Shown piece after piece: positions 7,084 to 11,361 of a stretch of 11,361 bases of DNA. The DNA lies in the NCBI GenBank assembly GCA_903907885.1, contig CAIVPY010000632.1, forward strand, positions 1-11,361, given 5' to 3'. The stretch comes from an uncultured Bacteroidota bacterium (lineage in GTDB: Bacteria; Bacteroidota; Bacteroidia; UKL13-3). The first letter of the stretch is position 1, and each line of letters starts with the position of its first letter. The notes beneath the pieces were generated by a model, which was given only the letters and a program-made list of their open reading frames with translations, had not been told where the DNA came from and did no database searches. The translations under genes were made by a program, and so were the position numbers.

Positions 7084-7572
7084 ATGGGAATACGTATTTT
7101 TGTAACAGGTGGTACATTCGACAAGGAGTATAATGAACTAACGGGTCAACTTTTTTTTAAAGACACACATGTAAATGAAATCTTAAAATTGGGTCGTTCG
7201 AGGTTGGATATTAGTGTGAGAACGCTCATGCTTATTGACAGTTTAGAGATGACTGATACCGATAGAAACATCATTGTAGAGAGTTGTCAGCGTTGCGAAG
7301 AAGATCATATTTTGATAACCCACGGAACCGATACCATGACTGATACAGCAAAGGTTTTAGCTGAGCAAAAAATCAACAAGACCATTGTGATTACGGGTGC
7401 TATGATTCCTTATAAATTTGGTAGTAGTGATGGTTTATTCAACTTAGGAAGTGCTTTAGCCTTCACACAAAGTTTGCCTCATGGTGTGTATATTGCCATG
7501 AACGGTCGCTACTATGATTGGAACAATTGTCGTAAAAATAAGCAAACTGGATTTTTTGAAGAAGTGAAATAG
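7084..7572 (+). CDS. Single-domain asparaginase-like protein
   Basis: Starting at ATG 7084 the protein is 162 residues, about half of a type I/II L-asparaginase, and corresponds to the N-terminal domain only. Features aligned to E. coli AsnB-type (type II) asparaginase: nucleophile loop FVTGGTFDKEY (6-16, T11 = T12), the S58-like S53 in IDSLEMTD, HGTDTM (80-85; T82/D83 = T89/D90), ITGAMIP (103-109), and K151 in the position of K162 after the MNGRYYDW strand. The N-domain catalytic residues are thus present, but the C-terminal domain that supplies substrate-contacting residues across the dimer is absent. The sequence after the stop does not resemble it, so this is not an obvious frameshift. 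Short stand-alone asparaginase-domain proteins occur in Bacteroidota and other groups; their activity is unclear. An in-frame TTG at 7063 lies inside the candidate -7 box, so ATG 7084 is preferred. It appears to be monocistronic. Confidence 0.85.
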   Translation: MGIRIFVTGGTFDKEYNELTGQLFFKDTHVNEILKLGRSRLDISVRTLMLIDSLEMTDTDRNIIVESCQRCEEDHILITHGTDTMTDTAKVLAEQKINKTIVITGAMIPYKFGSSDGLFNLGSALAFTQSLPHGVYIAMNGRYYDWNNCRKNKQTGFFEEVK

Positions 7573-7693
7573 TTTGTTTGCCACAGATTGATCTGACTGA
7601 GGCTGCTCATTTGATTATAGTTGATGTTTCAATGACTTTTTCTTGGTGAAATATTCTGTTTATAGAAAATATATAATCAATTATAGAATTTGA

Positions 7694-8497
7694 TTATTTG
7701 TCACTTGGCATTTTAAGCGTTTTCTCTTCTATATCAATTGCTTTATAGATGCTGAATACATCAAACAAATAATCTGACATACTCGCGACATTTGAATAAA
7801 ATTTGTTTGATGTGTTTTTGCCAAATTCTATAGATTGCGTTTCCTTATCATTTTTAAAATTACCTAGGATAAAATATTTTTCATTGCCTTTTGCTATGTA
7901 GGGAATATCAATTTGATACCAATGTCCTTTTTCAGTTATATGTTCTATTGGAATGACGATATCAGGAACAATTAAAAAGTCTTTATTAAAATGTTTATCA
8001 AATACATTTTTTTTTGTTAGAAAATAAATGCCAATCTCCGATACGCCTTCTGTGCAGCCATCTCTGGGCGATAAATAGAAACTAATATGATAGGTTTGTC
8101 CTTCTATAAGAGCTTCTTTTAAATGCCCTTCTAAATAATGTCTGTAGTTTAATCCAAGTGGTTTGTAGTTAAAAGCAATCCCAATCATTGAGGTGCCATC
8201 TTTAGGTAAAATGCTGTGCAATTCTTCAAATCCCTTCTTCTCTTTTTTGTTACTATAGTGTACCCAACTTGCTGTAAGGATACCACCTGGATTGTACCAA
8301 CCCAAAGTATCAGACTTTGAAGACAAATCATCTAAAAGATAACCATATGAATTGTATTTTTTATCGTTAAATACTTTGTTGAAATGAAAGTTCTCAAAGC
8401 TAGGATTCACAACCAAGTTGGAATCCTCACTTTGAGCTAACAATAGGTTTGTTGAACATAAAAATAGGAAAGTAAATATCAGAAATAATTTAAGCAT
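7694..8497 (-). CDS. Secreted protein resembling the N-terminal domain of Bacteroidota OmpA-type proteins
   Basis: A 267-residue exported protein. Residues 1-21 form a type I signal peptide with a hydrophobic core and an LLLAQ end; the mature protein probably begins near Q22. The mature part starts NLVVNPSFENF (27-37), continues with GTSMIGI (101-107), a YRHYLEGHLKEAL segment (118-130), YHISFYLSPRDG (136-147) and an IGIYF strand (155-159), and ends with LFDVFSIYK (244-252). This succession resembles the jelly-roll, galactose-binding-like domain found at the N-terminus of many Bacteroidota OmpA/Pal-type outer-membrane proteins. No peptidoglycan-binding OmpA domain follows. A periplasmic or surface binding role is possible but no ligand can be named. 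It begins 50 bases after the PLP enzyme's stop on the same strand, so co-transcription is possible. No lipobox was recognised. Confidence 0.78.
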   Translation of the reverse strand: MLKLFLIFTFLFLCSTNLLLAQSEDSNLVVNPSFENFHFNKVFNDKKYNSYGYLLDDLSSKSDTLGWYNPGGILTASWVHYSNKKEKKGFEELHSILPKDGTSMIGIAFNYKPLGLNYRHYLEGHLKEALIEGQTYHISFYLSPRDGCTEGVSEIGIYFLTKKNVFDKHFNKDFLIVPDIVIPIEHITEKGHWYQIDIPYIAKGNEKYFILGNFKNDKETQSIEFGKNTSNKFYSNVASMSDYLFDVFSIYKAIDIEEKTLKMPSDK

Positions 8498-8547
8498 AAC
8501 GGAAATTTTATTTCAGTAAAGTTAAATTGTTTCAAATCAATTTTGAA

Positions 8548-9693
8548 TTACGCCAATACATTCTTTAAATCTTCTAGCAAGTCTTCGATGTCTTCAACGC
8601 CTACGCTTAATCTCAATAGGCTATCTACAACACCTGCTTTTTCTCTTTCTTCTTTTGGAATGGATGCATGCGTCATGGTTGCAGGGTGATTAATCAAACT
8701 CTCAACACCACCAAGACTTTCAGCTAATGTGAATACTTTGAACGAAGAGGCAAATTTGAATGTATCTTCTAATGTTGCATCTTTCAATACGATTGAAATC
8801 ATGCCACCAAAACCGCGCATTTGTTTTTTTGCTATATCGTGGTTAGGACTATCAGCAAATCCTGGCCAATATACTTTCTCAATCTTTGGATGGTTTTTCA
8901 AAAACTTAGCAATGATTTCACCATTCTCGCAATGTGCTTTCATGCGCAGGTGAAGCGTTTTCAAGCCACGTAAAACTAAGAAGCTATCTTGCGGTCCCGG
9001 TGTGGCACCGCAACTGTTATGAATAAATGCCAATTGCTCATAAATTTTATCATCATTCACACAAAGAGCACCCATCACCACATCTGAATGTCCACCCAAA
9101 TATTTGGTAACAGAATGCATCACAATATCAGCACCCAAATCCAAAGGGTTTTGAAGGTAGGGTGAAGCAAAAGTATTATCAACCGCTAAAGTGAGATTAT
9201 GTTTCTTTGTTATTTCAGCACAAGCGGCTATATCAACTATTTGCATGGTTGGGTTGGTAGGTGTTTCTATCCAAACCAATTTGGTGTTTTCATTTATATA
9301 ATTGCTAATGTTATTGGCATCATACAAATCAATAAAATGAAACTTGATACCAAACTGAGCAAATACTTTGGTAAACATTCGGTAAGTACCACCATATAAA
9401 TCATTACCTGTTATCACTTCATCCCCAGGGCGGAGTAATTTAGCCACCGCATCAATAGCACCCATGCCACTGCTAAAGCAAAGACCATGTTTGGCATTTT
9501 CTAATGAGGCAATACATTTTTCCAAAGCACTACGTGTAGGGTTTTTACCACGTGCATATGCATATGCATATCCTTTGTGCTTTCCAGGGCTTTCTTGCCA
9601 ATACGTGCTGGTTTGATAAATGGGTGTCATAACTGCTCCCGTTGTTGGGTCAGGCTCTTGGCCTGCATGTATGGCTCTTGTTCCGAATTTCAT
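8548..9693 (-). CDS. Cystathionine gamma-synthase/lyase-type PLP enzyme (transsulfuration)
   Basis: A complete 381-residue enzyme of the Cys/Met metabolism PLP-dependent family, cytoplasmic and normally tetrameric. Diagnostic residues: the phosphate-binding segment with Y47 and R49 before GKNPTR; SSGMGAI (74-80); Y100 in NDLYGGT, which stacks on PLP; WIETPTNP (141-148); D172 in AVDNTFASP; Schiff-base lysine K197 in HSVTKYLGG; CGATPGPQDSFLVLRGLKT (228-246); and AESLGGVESL then PATMTHAS (324-344) with R361 in LRLSVG, which holds the substrate carboxylate. The family interconverts cysteine, cystathionine and homocysteine. Sequence alone does not separate gamma-synthase (metB) from gamma-lyase (mccB) here, so no symbol is given; beta-lyase is less likely. 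An oddity is the YAYAYA stretch at 42-47 caused by a triplicated hexamer. The gene stands after a hairpin that separates it from the upstream minus-strand gene. Confidence 0.93.
   Translation of the reverse strand: MKFGTRAIHAGQEPDPTTGAVMTPIYQTSTYWQESPGKHKGYAYAYARGKNPTRSALEKCIASLENAKHGLCFSSGMGAIDAVAKLLRPGDEVITGNDLYGGTYRMFTKVFAQFGIKFHFIDLYDANNISNYINENTKLVWIETPTNPTMQIVDIAACAEITKKHNLTLAVDNTFASPYLQNPLDLGADIVMHSVTKYLGGHSDVVMGALCVNDDKIYEQLAFIHNSCGATPGPQDSFLVLRGLKTLHLRMKAHCENGEIIAKFLKNHPKIEKVYWPGFADSPNHDIAKKQMRGFGGMISIVLKDATLEDTFKFASSFKVFTLAESLGGVESLINHPATMTHASIPKEEREKAGVVDSLLRLSVGVEDIEDLLEDLKNVLA
9554..9571. repeat. Triplicated hexamer GCATAT inside the PLP-enzyme gene
   Basis: Three perfect tandem copies of GCATAT encode, on the minus strand, the alternating Tyr-Ala stretch at residues 42-47 just before R49 and NPTR. 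The unit keeps the reading frame, so gain or loss of a copy adds or removes two residues next to the PLP phosphate-binding Tyr/Arg pair. Confidence 0.8.
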
Positions 9694-9803
9694 AATGTAT
9701 ATTTGATTTTGCTGCGAAGGAAACCTCTATCAAGCAAATTATGAAATGATTTATTGCACAATGTGGAATTAGTTGGTGAGTGGGGTTGATAGGGAAAAGG
9801 ATT

Positions 9804-9843
9804 ACCAACTTTTATAAGATTTCAAACCTTATAAAAGTTTGGT
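9804..9843 (-). terminator. Hairpin between the mosaic secreted gene and the PLP-enzyme gene
   Basis: An inverted repeat pairs 9804-9818 (ACCAACTTTTATAAG) with 9828-9843 (CTTATAAAAGTTTGGT) through 15 base pairs and one bulged base, with a nine-base loop. It lies 12 bases after the stop of the minus-strand gene ending at 9855 and about 110 bases before the next minus-strand start. The stem is AT-rich and is followed on the minus strand by only a short T run (CCTTTTCCC), so it is an imperfect intrinsic terminator; a dispersed palindromic repeat is an alternative reading. Confidence 0.55.
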
Positions 9844-9854
9844 CTAATTATCAA

Positions 9855-11361
9855 TTAATAACTCCTTACTGCCCTAACTTTATTTGAGTTTGATTTTGAA
9901 GAATTACTTAATGTGCCAGTACTGAAGTTTTGAAGCCAAGCGTTGCTGCTACTAAACTCTGATGAACTCCAATAATTAGCAGCAGAAAAAGAACCCCATC
10001 CATTTAGATATAAGTTTTGACGCATTAATGCCAATTCAGCTTTTGATGGCAAATACCAATCGCTAAGCCCACTTGAAACTAAGTTATCACAAGTTCTTGC
10101 AGCACTTGTTGATAAGCTACATCCATTTACAATGGCAATTGTATTTGCAGCACCTGTACCTTGATTTACACTTGTAGTACCAATACTTATTCCGCTACAT
10201 CCCCAAACAAACTGACCTAGGTCTGAACTTGCACAAGCTAAGCCATGTTGTCCTGTTCCATCAATGTAAAATATAATTCCCCCTGCATAGTTTTGACCTA
10301 ATTGCAATGATTGGGTTGTAAAACTAATTTCATTACCATAAGCAGTGTCAGTAGCATTTATTGCGAATGCTCTTACATAATATGTTGTAGCAGGATTTAA
10401 ACCAGTCATACTGCTCGTAAAGGGTCCAATGCCACCACCATTTATTATTTTAGTGCTTAAAAAAATAGATGGGTTTGCGCTTGTGCTCCAACATATACCT
10501 CTTGCAAAAATAGTATTATACCCGAGTGATAGAATATTACCACCACAATCGGCAGAGGTTTGCGATATGGATGATACTGGATTGGTAGCAATTGATGGTT
10601 TGTTTAGAATGGCAGTATAGGTAGGAGCAAACGAAAGAACCCCATTGTTGCTATTGATATCTATAATGGGATAGTCGTTAAAATCAACCGAAGCATCTCC
10701 ATTTAAGTCAGTATTGTAATATCCGATATATCCAAAATTGCTGCTCATATCCAAGTCAGGATAATCATTAAAATCTACGGAACCATCTTGGTTAATATCT
10801 CCACAATACATAGCATATTTACCTCCACCCATATCTGCTAAATTATCACCTAAAGCCTTGCTTGCCGATGTAGTAAAATCGTAAGTAATGCCATCACTTA
10901 ATACAATTGGATTAGCCGACCATGTTTCAATACTTCCACGATGATTTATGCCAATCGATTTTCGCGTATTTATATAATTACTTGGTATGAGGATTTGGCA
11001 GTTGCCACTAGTATCAACAATGGCTTTAGTATTCCATACAATGCTATTCGTTATGCTATCATGTATTAATACCTGTATGGTGTCACACATACTTATTTCA
11101 CTCATACCATCTGCATCATATAACGAGCTTCTAAGCCTTCCATTTTCGTAGTAAGATTCGAAGTACAATTTTAATCGTAGAGCAATTTTATCTGAAGGCT
11201 GCTGAAATCCTTGACATAGTATATTGTTTAGATTAGTTAATGTACTATTGAAATTTTCACCAACGGTATAACTAAATATAATACTTGAGTTTTGATAATT
11301 ATTTGCTGCTGATACAATAGAACTGTTAGAAATACTTTGTGCTAAATTTATAGAATTTACA
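9855..11361 (-). CDS. Mosaic secreted protein: leader motif, dockerin-like EF-hand pair, FN3-like, DUF1566 (partial at right edge)
   Basis: The frame is open to the right edge, giving 501 residues numbered from the first visible codon. INLAQ (4-8) looks like the end of a signal peptide, so only a few N-terminal residues are missing. Residues 9-55 carry the Bacteroidota leader pattern SYTVGE (30-35) then QGFQQP (50-55). A beta-rich region (about 60-180, with HRGSIETWSANP at 140-151) leads to two dockerin-like calcium loops at 188-199 and 218-229, each with acidic, Asn or Ser ligands at positions 1, 3, 5, 7, 9 and 12 and each followed by a Tyr. An FN3-like domain follows (about 255-349; ARGICWSTS, TTYYVRAFA, YGNEISFTT), then a C-terminal DUF1566/Lcl-type domain (about 354-501; GGIIFYID, DWYLPSKAEL, NYWSSSE, KVRAVRSY). 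Probably an exported surface or secreted protein. No C-terminal type IX sorting domain is seen. The TTG at 11168 is not a start because coding continues upstream. Confidence 0.85.
   Translation of the reverse strand, partial: VNSINLAQSISNSSIVSAANNYQNSSIIFSYTVGENFNSTLTNLNNILCQGFQQPSDKIALRLKLYFESYYENGRLRSSLYDADGMSEISMCDTIQVLIHDSITNSIVWNTKAIVDTSGNCQILIPSNYINTRKSIGINHRGSIETWSANPIVLSDGITYDFTTSASKALGDNLADMGGGKYAMYCGDINQDGSVDFNDYPDLDMSSNFGYIGYYNTDLNGDASVDFNDYPIIDINSNNGVLSFAPTYTAILNKPSIATNPVSSISQTSADCGGNILSLGYNTIFARGICWSTSANPSIFLSTKIINGGGIGPFTSSMTGLNPATTYYVRAFAINATDTAYGNEISFTTQSLQLGQNYAGGIIFYIDGTGQHGLACASSDLGQFVWGCSGISIGTTSVNQGTGAANTIAIVNGCSLSTSAARTCDNLVSSGLSDWYLPSKAELALMRQNLYLNGWGSFSAANYWSSSEFSSSNAWLQNFSTGTLSNSSKSNSNKVRAVRSY

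Noticed and set aside
7573..7693. A frameshifted C-terminal asparaginase domain after the stop
   Set aside because: Only about 120 bases separate it from the convergent gene and they show no resemblance to the missing domain, so the short form appears genuine.
7673..7697. ATAATCAA/TTGATTAT hairpin in the convergent gap as a terminator
   Set aside because: Only eight A/T-dominated pairs, overlapping the minus-strand stop codon, with no clean T run. Too weak to call in sequence this AT-rich.
8435..8497. Cys14 of the 267-residue secreted protein as a lipoprotein lipobox
   Set aside because: The preceding residues are Leu-Phe-Leu rather than a small-residue lipobox, and the hydrophobic core continues past it to a normal LLLAQ cleavage region.
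9735..9742. Minus-strand ATAATTTG upstream of the PLP enzyme as a -7 box
   Set aside because: It lacks one T of TAnnTTTG, and the nearest upstream TTG-like element is only about 16 bases away.
11166..11168. TTG 11168 as start of the mosaic secreted protein
   Set aside because: The frame continues to the right edge through a clear leader pattern (SYTVGE, QGFQQP) and an apparent signal-peptide end, so the true start lies beyond the window.

Overview
The window looks like chromosomal DNA of a member of the Bacteroidota, perhaps Chitinophagales- or Sphingobacteriales-like; the rank below phylum is a guess. Reasons: AT-rich sequence, mostly no Shine-Dalgarno sites, a DUF4834-like small protein, an Rcp1-type kinase/receiver cassette, a secreted protein with the Bacteroidota leader pattern (SYTVGE...QGFQQP) and dockerin-like repeats, and a match to the phylum-specific -7 promoter box (TAnnTTTG). 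No rRNA, tRNA, CRISPR array, integrase or transposase was found.

Layout. (1) 1-2665, minus strand: a signalling cassette with a membrane histidine kinase, an Rcp1-like single-domain receiver, and a second receiver protein that runs off the left edge and appears to enter a PAS-type region. No DNA-binding output domain is visible. (2) 2666-2926: divergent intergenic region. (3) 2927-6923, plus strand: a tight probable operon of DUF4834-like protein, FkbM-type methyltransferase, DedA-family membrane protein, RsmI (16S rRNA 2'-O-methyltransferase) and Lnt (apolipoprotein N-acyltransferase). The theme is largely envelope biogenesis, with one rRNA modification enzyme. dedA and lnt appear to start with TTG, and lnt overlaps rsmI by 23 bases. 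(4) 7084-7572, plus strand: a single-domain asparaginase-like protein behind a likely -7 box. (5) 7694-9693, minus strand: a secreted protein resembling the N-terminal domain of Bacteroidota OmpA-type proteins, and upstream of it a cystathionine gamma-synthase/lyase-type PLP enzyme. (6) 9855-11361, minus strand: a mosaic secreted protein (leader motif, dockerin-like EF-hand pair, FN3-like domain, DUF1566) that lacks only its first residues at the right edge and is followed by a hairpin.

Most of this is ordinary core and envelope gene content, and I found no clearly new multi-gene system. The points most worth a second look are the domain mosaic at the right end, the single-domain asparaginase that keeps its N-domain catalytic residues, the triplicated hexamer beside the PLP site of the transsulfuration enzyme, and the receiver-only signalling cassette.
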